Below are positions 1 through 5,628 of a stretch of 6,088 bases of DNA, in pieces (the stretch's first letter is position 1; each line of letters opens with the position of its first letter). The position numbers and the translations under genes were made by a program. This DNA comes from Deltaproteobacteria bacterium (GTDB taxonomy: Bacteria > Desulfobacterota > Desulfobacteria > Desulfobacterales > ETH-SRB1). The notes under the pieces were generated by a model. The model saw only the letters and a list, made by a program, of their open reading frames with translations, made no database searches and was not told where the DNA came from. The stretch spans positions 1 to 6,088 of the forward strand of contig JAJSZO010000162.1 in NCBI GenBank assembly GCA_030262795.1, given 5' to 3'.

Positions 1-141
1 AATGATTCTATTGCAAAGGCTGCATTTATCATGATTCAGGCTGACGTCAACCTGATCCCGGTGATGGAGGGTGAGATAGTAAGAGGTGTCCTGCGCATGA
101 GCGACGTTTTTAATGAGCTAACCGAAATTGTGGTAGAATAA
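1..141 (+). CDS. CBS-domain protein, C-terminal fragment (5' end outside window)
   Basis: Frame 1 is open from the first base to TAA at 139-141, giving 46 residues beginning NDSIAKAAFIMIQADVNLIP and ending in the motif GVLRMSDVFNELTEIVVE. The pattern (helix, then N-L-I-P-V-M-E-G, then V-x-G-V-L-R-M-S-D-V-F) is the second half of a CBS domain. It aligns without gaps to the C-terminus of the complete CBS protein at 2181-2657 (V-N-L-I-P-V versus I-D-L-I-A-V; G-V-L-R-M-S-D-V-F versus G-V-V-K-L-H-D-I-F), so the two are probably paralogues. CBS pairs generally act as adenylate- or S-adenosylmethionine-binding regulatory modules; the ligand here is unknown. It lies 12 bases before the DASS transporter start, which suggests co-transcription and possibly control of that transporter. 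The start and any N-terminal domains are not visible. Confidence 0.8.
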   Translation, partial: NDSIAKAAFIMIQADVNLIPVMEGEIVRGVLRMSDVFNELTEIVVE

Positions 142-153
142 GGGAGGTGTAAG

Positions 154-1683
154 ATGGTTGAAAAGAAAAAACCGATTGCTAAAGGGCCTGGCCTCCCGGA
201 GATGCCTGATGAGATTTTGATTTCTCCTGAAAAGCCTGCATTAGACTGGAAGCGCCTGCTTTTTATGGGAATAGGGATTGCCCTGTTTATAATTGTATAT
301 TATTCTTCGCAATGGCCGGACGCCATTGATCCTGCGGGAAAGCATTTTGTTTTGTCAAACGCGGGCAAGGGAGCGTTGGCCGTGTTTCTGCTGGCCAGCA
401 CCTGGTGGATATTTGAGGTCGTGCCGATCGGTGTGACCAGTCTCATGATTGGGGTGTTGCAGGCCCTCTTTCAGGTCAGATCCGCCAAAGAAGCTTTTAA
501 GGATTTCATGGACCCATCGGTTATGTTTATCTTTGGTTCAATAGTCATCGGCATGGTCTTTACCAAGACTGGCTTGACCAAACGTCTCGCGTATAAGATG
601 CTGGAGATTGTAGGAGAAAAGACCAGCATGATCTATCTCGGCTGTTTTGTGACGACAGCGGCCCTGACTCACGTCATGGCCCATACAGCGGTAGCCGCCA
701 CTATATTCCCTTTGCTTATGGCCATCTATGCCCTGTACGGAGAAGGTGATAAACAGACCAAGTTCGGCAAGGGGCTTTTTATCGGCATGGCCTATGTGGC
801 TGGTGCAGGCAGTATCGTAACTCTTTTGGGCGCAGCACGCGGGGCTGTGGCCATCGGGTTTTATAATGATATCATGAATAAGGATATAAGCTTTTTTCAA
901 CTCACATATTATATGTTTATCCCTGGCTGGCTGATGACTTTTGCCTTGTGGGGTTTTTTCATGGTCTTTTTTAAACCGGAGAAAAAAACCATTCCCGGAC
1001 TCCGTAAGAAAGCAAGAGAACTCAATGCCCAATTGGGAAAGATTACCAAGGATGAAATTTTAGCCATCGTTGTTGTCGTTTCGGTGATCGTTTTCCTGGC
1101 TTTGCGGTCATTTATACCGGAATTGAAGATATTTCATAAAACAGCGATTGTTTTGCTTTCAACTGTAATATTCTTCCTTACAAAGATTCTTGATCAAAGT
1201 GACCTTGAGGAGATCCCCTGGAATATTATACTGTTGTTTGCCGGTGCCATGAGCATCGGTTTTTGTCTCTGGGAAACAGGCGCTGCCAAATGGATGGCAG
1301 TAAACTGGCTGGTGATGTTTCAGGATTCCCCGGGTTTTGTGTTTATCCTGGGTATTGCTTTTTTTGTGATGATCATGACAAACTTTATCATGAACGTAGC
1401 AGCCATCGCTATTTCACTTCCTGTGGCTTTGGTAATTGCTCCCTACCTCGGCGTGGCCGGAGAGGTCATACTCTATGCGTCACTCGTAACAGCGGGTATG
1501 CCGTTCCTTCTACTGGTGGGTGCGGCTCCAAACGCTATAGCCTATGATTCAAAGCAGTTTACCACGGGCGAATTTTTTCTATACGGCATTCCAGCCAGTA
1601 TAATGCTGATGGCCGTGGTAGCCCTGTGCGTAATGGTGATCTGGCCGATTCTAGGCATGCCGATTTCGCTGCCTACACCGTAG
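154..1683 (+). CDS. DASS/SLC13-family anion (dicarboxylate/sulfate-type) sodium symporter
   Basis: This is a 509-residue inner-membrane protein of the divalent anion:Na+ symporter family, of typical family length. The first ~33 residues are a polar cytoplasmic tail, followed by about 11-12 hydrophobic segments with re-entrant hairpins. Family landmarks in order: WWIFEVVPIGVTSLMIGVL (residues 84-102; usual form WW.TEA.P..VTALLP), the D-P-S-V-M-F-I-F-G segment (120-128) leading to the KTGLTKRLA stretch (138-146), the first hairpin with A-H-T at 176-178, IPWNIILLFAGAMSIGF (354-370), ETGAAKWMA (374-382), the second hairpin T-N-F-I-M-N-V (409-415), and GAAPNAIAYDSKQFTTGEFF (456-475). The two Ser-Asn-Thr signature triplets of the family are degenerate here (A-H-T and M-N-V), so substrate and cation coupling cannot be assigned; an anionic substrate such as a C4-dicarboxylate, sulfate or related compound is inferred. 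The start is supported by AGGGAGGTG at 141-149. It follows a CBS gene by 12 bases. Family assignment is strong, substrate unknown. Confidence 0.9.
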   Translation: MVEKKKPIAKGPGLPEMPDEILISPEKPALDWKRLLFMGIGIALFIIVYYSSQWPDAIDPAGKHFVLSNAGKGALAVFLLASTWWIFEVVPIGVTSLMIGVLQALFQVRSAKEAFKDFMDPSVMFIFGSIVIGMVFTKTGLTKRLAYKMLEIVGEKTSMIYLGCFVTTAALTHVMAHTAVAATIFPLLMAIYALYGEGDKQTKFGKGLFIGMAYVAGAGSIVTLLGAARGAVAIGFYNDIMNKDISFFQLTYYMFIPGWLMTFALWGFFMVFFKPEKKTIPGLRKKARELNAQLGKITKDEILAIVVVVSVIVFLALRSFIPELKIFHKTAIVLLSTVIFFLTKILDQSDLEEIPWNIILLFAGAMSIGFCLWETGAAKWMAVNWLVMFQDSPGFVFILGIAFFVMIMTNFIMNVAAIAISLPVALVIAPYLGVAGEVILYASLVTAGMPFLLLVGAAPNAIAYDSKQFTTGEFFLYGIPASIMLMAVVALCVMVIWPILGMPISLPTP

Positions 1684-1713
1684 CAAATGAAGTGAAAGCA
1701 GTTTGGACTTTTA

Positions 1714-1802
1714 GAGGCTATTTCAGTAGGCTATGTACAGATGGTTCATGCCCTTCCAACCGGCCTTTTGGGTCGCGCTTAGTCGCCTACTGAAATAGGC
1801 TC
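1714..1802. mobile_element. MITE-like element with 18-bp terminal inverted repeats and TTA flanks
   Basis: The left end GAGGCTATTTCAGTAGGC (1714-1731) and right end GCCTACTGAAATAGGCTC (1785-1802) are inverted repeats over 18 bp with one mismatch (fourth base). The element is 89 bp and has no coding capacity. It is bordered by TTA at 1711-1713 and TTA at 1803-1805, which looks like a 3-bp target-site duplication. Ends starting with GAG and TNA-type 3-bp duplications are known for some IS5-family subgroups (IS1031/ISL2 types), so a non-autonomous derivative of such an element is a reasonable guess. As RNA it would form a long stem just 30 bases after the transporter stop, and could act as its terminator or 3'-end protector, although no U-tract follows. 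Confidence 0.65.
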
Positions 1803-1834
1803 TTATAAGCCGGATAGCTTTTACGGTATGTTCT

Positions 1835-1923
1835 GTTTCATTGGTTCTATTGGTCTTAATTAGTTGGATTTGTTCTAGTGCCTGAACAAAAACTGCTAAT
1901 TAAACCAATGGGGTCAATGGAAC
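1835..1923. repeat. Long imperfect hairpin built of ~9-bp AT/TTGG units
   Basis: The two arms pair almost end to end around a centre near 1879. The inner helix is TTTGTTC (1869-1875) with GAACAAA (1884-1890) around an 8-base loop. The next is TTAATTAG (1856-1863) with CTAATTAA (1896-1903). The outer part from GTTTCATTGG (1835) pairs with the CAATGGAAC end (to 1923) through several G·T wobbles and one bulged base. The bottom strand of the right arm reads as successive 9-bp units (TTATTAGTT, CCATTGACC, CCATTGGTT, TAATTAGCA). No gene is encoded. This looks like a REP/MITE-type interspersed palindromic repeat; its copy number elsewhere cannot be seen from here. It could alternatively be a transcribed structured RNA. 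Confidence 0.55.
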
Positions 1924-2035
1924 TAATAAAAGTGCAAAGCGACTAAAAGGATGCCTGACTATTCATCAGTTTTAATTTATACCGGAGGTCTAAACGGAAC
2001 GTCATGTCACAGCGTTATTTCTTTCCTGCAATGCA

Positions 2036-2050
2036 GCTTTTTCAAAAAGC
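2036..2050. repeat. Short perfect palindrome GCTTTTT-C-AAAAAGC
   Basis: GCTTTTT (2036-2042) and AAAAAGC (2044-2050) are exact inverted repeats around one base. It sits about 40 bp upstream of the candidate promoter of the second CBS gene. It could be an operator half-site pair or a weak hairpin; there is no further support. Confidence 0.25.
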
Positions 2051-2090
2051 GGCAACCATCTGACTATCTCGTATTTTCAAACAAAAAACC

Positions 2091-2119
2091 TTGAGCACAA
2101 TGTACAAACAATGTACAAA
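2091..2119 (+). promoter_or_regulatory. Candidate sigma-70 promoter for the CBS/PEP-synthase-like operon
   Basis: TTGAGC (2091-2096) and TACAAA (2114-2119) are each 4/6 matches to the -35 and -10 consensus and are spaced 17 bp, which would put the transcription start near 2126, about 55 bases before the ATG at 2181. The spacer is largely filled by the tandem 11-bp repeats, which could bind a regulator. Weak hexamers make this a tentative call. Confidence 0.3.
2097..2118. repeat. Two perfect tandem 11-bp repeats (ACAATGTACAA)2, possible operator
   Basis: ACAATGTACAA occurs at 2097-2107 and again immediately at 2108-2118. Each copy contains the palindrome TGTACA, and the 11-bp period would place both copies on the same helical face. 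The location, 63-84 bases upstream of the second CBS gene and overlapping a candidate promoter spacer, suits a repressor operator. No regulator can be named. Confidence 0.4.
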
Positions 2120-2180
2120 TGACTGTGACTTGCCTTTTCGGCTGGAACGGGGCTCTTGACAAGAAAAAGAGGATTAAGAG

Positions 2181-2657
2181 ATGGCTAAAATCAAGAATCT
2201 AAAAGGACTAATGATTCCCATTACAGATTATCCCCACATGCCGTATTGGGCCACCCTGGAAGAGGCTATTGTTCTGCTGAATTTTTCTTATGAGACAGCC
2301 CATGACACTATTCTGGTTTTTGATGAGTCTTATAAACTCATTGGTGTTTTAGACCAGAAAAAAATTTTGAGAAATATTCATCCGGGGTTCTCAAAACTTT
2401 CACCGGAAAAAGTTTCTGATGACTGGGAAAAGCTTATATCAACTCATAAGCTTGATAAACTTAAAAAACCGATAAAAGATTTTATTACTCCATTGAACAT
2501 AATTGTAGATGTCAAAGAGCATGCCCTGAACGTAGCCCATCTCATGCTTAAACACAATATAGATCTGATAGCTGTTAAAGAGTCGGAAAATGTGGTAGGG
2601 GTAGTGAAACTGCATGATATATTTCATGAAATTGCAGCGTTTATTCTCAAGTTTTGA
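2181..2657 (+). CDS. Stand-alone two-CBS-domain regulatory protein
   Basis: This is a 158-residue cytosolic protein with no catalytic domain. The first CBS repeat spans roughly residues 7-66 (A-T-L-E-E-A-I-V-L-L, then TILVFDESYKLIGVLDQKKI). The second is about residues 97-156 (IKDFITPLNIIVDVKEHALN, then the D-L-I-A-V / V-V-G-V-V-K-L-H-D-I-F core). A charged linker (67-96) separates them. Such CBS pairs form a Bateman module and in known families often bind AMP/ATP or S-adenosylmethionine; ligand residues cannot be assigned here. The start is supported by AAGAGGA at 2167-2173, 7 bases before the ATG. The gene lies about 50 bases before the PEP-synthase-like gene with no obvious terminator between them, so they are likely co-transcribed and the CBS protein may regulate that enzyme. 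Its C-terminus resembles the CBS fragment at 1-141. The gene is visibly more A/T-rich than the transporter. Confidence 0.85.
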   Translation: MAKIKNLKGLMIPITDYPHMPYWATLEEAIVLLNFSYETAHDTILVFDESYKLIGVLDQKKILRNIHPGFSKLSPEKVSDDWEKLISTHKLDKLKKPIKDFITPLNIIVDVKEHALNVAHLMLKHNIDLIAVKESENVVGVVKLHDIFHEIAAFILKF

Positions 2658-2698
2658 AGTATAAACTCTTAGATAATTCCTGCCTGTAAAGGGGATTT

Positions 2699-2703
2699 GA
2701 GGG
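2699..2703 (+). promoter_or_regulatory. Ribosome binding site deciding the start at 2709
   Basis: GAGGG at 2699-2703 lies 5 bases before ATG 2709. The in-frame TTG at 2697 has only AAAGGGGA directly abutting it (1-base spacing), which is too close, so ATG 2709 is preferred. The alternative adds four residues. Confidence 0.5.
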
Positions 2704-2708
2704 ATCGA

Positions 2709-5267
2709 ATGCGTAGTTTATTAAGCATATTCAAAAAGATCAAGTTTAAGAAGGCCGACATTTCCAAAGCATCTCATCCTGATAGCGTGTCATTTAAAGA
2801 AAGATACGGTTGCTTTCAGCAACTCCTCGCCGATAATAAGTCCATTCTGGAGACAATGGCGGATATGGAGGAAAAGCTCTCAGGGGATTATATGCTTGAT
2901 ATGCATTATGTTGATACCAAGTGTAATATTCTGGTAGAAAAGGTTCAAAGTATCATAGAAAATCTTAATACCCTCTCAAACGATAAATATCCTGGCCTCT
3001 ATGATGCATTTGAAAAAATTAACTCTGTAATCGAAAATACCCTTATCAAAAATATTGAGATTCCGGTAACGGATTTCACCATACCTTTTGAAGATGTAAC
3101 AAAAGATATGGTGCGCAGTGTAGGTGGCAAGAATGCCAATTTAGGGGAAATTAACAACAGGCTTAATCTACCGGTACCCAAGGGCTTTTGCATAAGCGCT
3201 CATGCCTTCAAGAGATTTATGGATTATAATGAGTTGGTAGATAAAATTAATGTTTCCGCGGTAGATACAAACAGTATGGAAGATCTCACCAGGGTAAGCA
3301 AGGCAGCGCAAAATCTGGTTCTGAATGCCAGTGTTCCCCCTGATTTAGAAAAAAGCATATCAGATGCCGCTTTGGAACTGGAAAGAAAGGCAGGTCACAA
3401 GACTGGCGGATTCTATACATCCGTCAGGAGCAGCGCCATCCATGAGGATGCCCAATTTACTTTTGCAGGTCAGTACAAGACCGCTCTTAACATTGCGCCG
3501 AAAGACGTAGTTTCAGCATATGTTGAGATTATCGCCAGTTTGTTTACCTCAAGGGCCATATTCTATTGTAAAAGCAAAGGTTTTCATGTAGAAGATATGG
3601 TTATGGCTGTTGGAGTGGTTGAAATGATTGATGCCAAGGCAAGCGGGGTTGTTTATTCGCGCGATCCTATGGATGAAGACAGTCGGGGGATCATAATCAA
3701 TGGGGTTTGGGGCCTGGGAAAATATGCTGTTGATGGTATAGTAAAACCACATAGTTATGTGATCTCAAGAGACATTTCCGCACCCATTTTGGAAAAAAAG
3801 CAACCCGTGCAGCCGTTTATGCTCATATGTGGCCTTGAAGGGGGCGCAATAGATGTCAGGGTGCCGGATTATATAAAACGAATGCCGTGTATTTCCGATG
3901 AACAAGCAATCACCCTTGCCGAATATGCCATGGTACTTGAAAAACACTATGGGAAACCACAGGATATAGAATGGGCGCTTGATTTGAACGATAATCTTCT
4001 TATTCTGCAGTCAAGACCACTTCGGATTATAGCGAAAAAACAGAGCAAGCCTGTTCCCAGATATTTACCGGGTCATAAAATTTTGATCAATAAGGGGCAA
4101 ATTGCCTGCAAAGGTGTTGGCGCGGGAAAGGTGCATTTTGTCACCAATGACGAAGAACTAAATAGCTTTCCGGAAGGGGCTGTTCTTGTGGCCAAACACA
4201 CTTCTCCGAGGTTTGTGACTGCTATGAATAAGGCCAGCGCTATTATTGCAGATGTAGGAAGCCCTATAGGACATATGGCATCAATTGCCAGAGAGTATAG
4301 TGTGCCCACTATTCTTAATGCCGGGATAGCTATGAAGACCTTGAAGGCCGGCCAGGAAATTACCGTTGATGCGATTAATGTAAATATTTATGAGGGGCGT
4401 ATAGAGCAACTTCTTAAGGCAGAAAAAAAAGATGACACTTTTAAGGATACCGTTGTTTTTGAGGTATTAAGAGGTGTTTTGCAGAGCCTGGTACCTCTGA
4501 ACCTTATCTATCCTGAGGATGAGAAATTTAGTCCACAATATTGTGAAACCTTTCATGACATAACCCGGTTTGCCCATGAAAAGGCGATGAATGAGATGTT
4601 CAAGCTCGGTGAAGGCGCACATCAAAAGAAGGGCGGGGCAGTGAAACTAATAGTCAAGCTTCCTCTTGATATACGTGTGATAGACCTGGGTGGTGGTGTG
4701 GAAAATGCTTCAGACAGGATTAAAGTCGATAATATTGCTTGCATTCCCATGAAGGCTCTCCTGAAAGGGATGATGTCCATAGAATGGCCGGGCCCTCCAC
4801 CTGTAAATGTAAAAGGCCTGCTCAGTGTAATTGCCAGTACCGCTATGCAGCCCAATCCCGAGCAGTCATTATCGGAACCCAGCTTTGCTGTGATATCCAA
4901 AGAATACATGAACTTCAGCATCAGGCTCGGTTATCATCTGCAGACCCTTGAGGCTTATGCAGGTGACTCCATCAATGATAACTATATCCGTTTCTTGTTC
5001 AGAGGTGGCGGAGCATCCCATGACAGACGTGCCAGAAGGACCAGGCTCATAAAGGAGCTGTTAGAAAAGATAGATTTTCGTGTTGACAGGACCGGCGATG
5101 TTCTGGATGGCAGGGTGACCAAGTATGACAGAACTACTATTGAGAAAAAACTGGGTGTAATGGCCAAGTTGACCGCATTCACCAAACAATTGGATATGAC
5201 GCTGTTTAATGACTCTGTTGTAGACTGGTATGTCAAGGAATTCATCAAGAAACATTATGTCGAGTAA
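2709..5267 (+). CDS. PEP synthase/PPDK-like protein: ATP-grasp plus phospho-His swivel, with atypical C-terminal domain
   Basis: 852 residues from ATG 2709 (856 if TTG 2697 is used). Residues 1 to ~115 are a helical region (E-T-M-A-D-M-E-E-K-L near 48-57). The PPDK/PEP-synthase ATP-grasp domain runs from ~120 to 440: VGGKNANLGE (138-147, K141), VRSSAIHEDA..FAGQY (239-256, R240), D-I-E-W-A-L-D (419-425, E421) and Q-S-R-P (434-437). The PEP-utiliser swivel domain is ~450-570, with GSPIGHMASIAREYSVPTI at 517-535; H522 is the expected phospho-histidine. The usual third domain, a PEP/pyruvate TIM barrel with GSNDLTQ-type and catalytic-Cys motifs, is not recognisable. Instead residues ~580-852 carry Y-C-E-T-F-H-D-I-T-R-F (611-621), D-L-G-G-G (659-663), R-L-G-Y-H (739-743), N-D-N-Y-I (756-760) and GGGASHDRRARR (766-777). 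It likely cleaves ATP and relays phosphate via H522; the acceptor is unknown. Authentic pyruvate, water dikinase activity is doubtful. Probably in an operon with the CBS gene upstream. Confidence 0.85.
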   Translation: MRSLLSIFKKIKFKKADISKASHPDSVSFKERYGCFQQLLADNKSILETMADMEEKLSGDYMLDMHYVDTKCNILVEKVQSIIENLNTLSNDKYPGLYDAFEKINSVIENTLIKNIEIPVTDFTIPFEDVTKDMVRSVGGKNANLGEINNRLNLPVPKGFCISAHAFKRFMDYNELVDKINVSAVDTNSMEDLTRVSKAAQNLVLNASVPPDLEKSISDAALELERKAGHKTGGFYTSVRSSAIHEDAQFTFAGQYKTALNIAPKDVVSAYVEIIASLFTSRAIFYCKSKGFHVEDMVMAVGVVEMIDAKASGVVYSRDPMDEDSRGIIINGVWGLGKYAVDGIVKPHSYVISRDISAPILEKKQPVQPFMLICGLEGGAIDVRVPDYIKRMPCISDEQAITLAEYAMVLEKHYGKPQDIEWALDLNDNLLILQSRPLRIIAKKQSKPVPRYLPGHKILINKGQIACKGVGAGKVHFVTNDEELNSFPEGAVLVAKHTSPRFVTAMNKASAIIADVGSPIGHMASIAREYSVPTILNAGIAMKTLKAGQEITVDAINVNIYEGRIEQLLKAEKKDDTFKDTVVFEVLRGVLQSLVPLNLIYPEDEKFSPQYCETFHDITRFAHEKAMNEMFKLGEGAHQKKGGAVKLIVKLPLDIRVIDLGGGVENASDRIKVDNIACIPMKALLKGMMSIEWPGPPPVNVKGLLSVIASTAMQPNPEQSLSEPSFAVISKEYMNFSIRLGYHLQTLEAYAGDSINDNYIRFLFRGGGASHDRRARRTRLIKELLEKIDFRVDRTGDVLDGRVTKYDRTTIEKKLGVMAKLTAFTKQLDMTLFNDSVVDWYVKEFIKKHYVE

Positions 5268-5287
5268 ACCAAACGTGAAGCGTATTA

Positions 5288-5480
5288 GGAACGTGGACGA
5301 AATAACTTCCCCAACTATGCATCACAGCTTCAGGCCGCCTTTGTCCGATCTCAAATCACAAAAATATTGAAATAGCTCGCTATTCCATCAACTTTTGTGA
5401 TCTGAGCCTATATTTGAGATTTGGGCAAATTCGACCCAAATCTGTGCGTCTACTTGGGGAAGTTAATTCGTCCACGTTCC
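5288..5480. mobile_element. 193-bp MITE-like element with 27-bp inverted repeats and TTA flanks
   Basis: The left end (5288-5314, starting GGAACGTGGACGAA) and right end (5454-5480, ending TTCGTCCACGTTCC) are inverted repeats over 27 bp with one mismatch (position 15, A versus T). TTA occurs immediately outside both ends (5285-5287 and 5481-5483), consistent with a 3-bp target-site duplication. There is no transposase or other coding potential inside. Two further hairpins are nested. CTCAAATCACAAAA (5350-5363) pairs with TTTTGTGATCTGAG (5393-5406) with one mismatch, capped by AATAGC/GCTATT (5371-5376/5379-5384). AGATTTGGG (5417-5425) pairs perfectly with CCCAAATCT (5435-5443) around a 9-base loop. 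It starts 20 bases after the PEP-synthase-like stop codon. Best read as a non-autonomous transposable element; a structured RNA is the alternative. Confidence 0.7.
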
Positions 5481-5534
5481 TTAGGAACCTATGGGATGAA
5501 CCTGTAGATCTTCACATATTTGATTTCAAAAGAA

Positions 5535-5592
5535 TCCCCAGAATTCCCATCTATCCCCTTTAAAAAAGGGGAAGGGGGAATTTCATGGGGGA
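5535..5592. repeat. Palindromic repeat, CCCCTTT/AAAGGGG hairpin with nested outer arms
   Basis: The core CCCCTTT (5555-5561) pairs with AAAGGGG (5565-5571) around AAA. Outer pairings are AATTCCC (5542-5548) with GGGAATT (5576-5582), and TCCCC (5535-5539) with GGGGA (5588-5592). Palindromes of this G-run/C-run type with an A/T centre are common interspersed repeats in deltaproteobacterial genomes (general knowledge, not checked here). It lies between the MITE-like element and the kinase start and could serve as a bidirectional structural barrier or terminator, but there is no U-tract. Confidence 0.5.
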
Positions 5593-5628
5593 CAAATACG
5601 ACCATGAAGGTCGGAAGGTGGACCAAAA

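Noticed and set aside
538..1032. Antisense open frame of 164 codons inside the transporter gene
   Set aside because: It lies wholly opposite a clear DASS gene, has no recognisable domain, and is explained by the codon pattern of the sense strand.
1951..2094. Small plus-strand open frame of 47 codons in the intergenic region
   Set aside because: No spaced ribosome binding site (AAAAGG directly abuts the ATG), low-complexity composition, and no recognisable protein features.
2143..2160. TGGAAC...TCTTGAC resembling a sigma-54 (-24/-12) promoter
   Set aside because: The -12 GC is not at the required 10-bp spacing from the -24 GG, so the core consensus fails.
2156..2161. Perfect TTGACA hexamer just upstream of the second CBS gene
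   Set aside because: A -10 box at normal spacing would fall on the start codon at 2181 and leave no leader; no TATAAT-like hexamer is there.
2697..2708. TTG start for the PEP-synthase-like gene
   Set aside because: The purine-rich sequence abuts the TTG with about 1 base of spacing, while ATG 2709 has GAGGG at a 5-base spacing. The difference is only four residues.
4622..5255. Several minus-strand open frames and one +2 frame within the PEP-synthase-like gene
   Set aside because: All lie inside a single continuous, motif-rich coding frame and show no independent start signals or domains.
5285..5488. 8-bp direct repeat TTAGGAAC at both borders as the target-site duplication
   Set aside because: The last five bases at each border overlap the GGAAC end of the left inverted repeat, so an 8-bp duplication would make the termini asymmetric. 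The 3-bp TTA reading leaves symmetric 27-bp ends.
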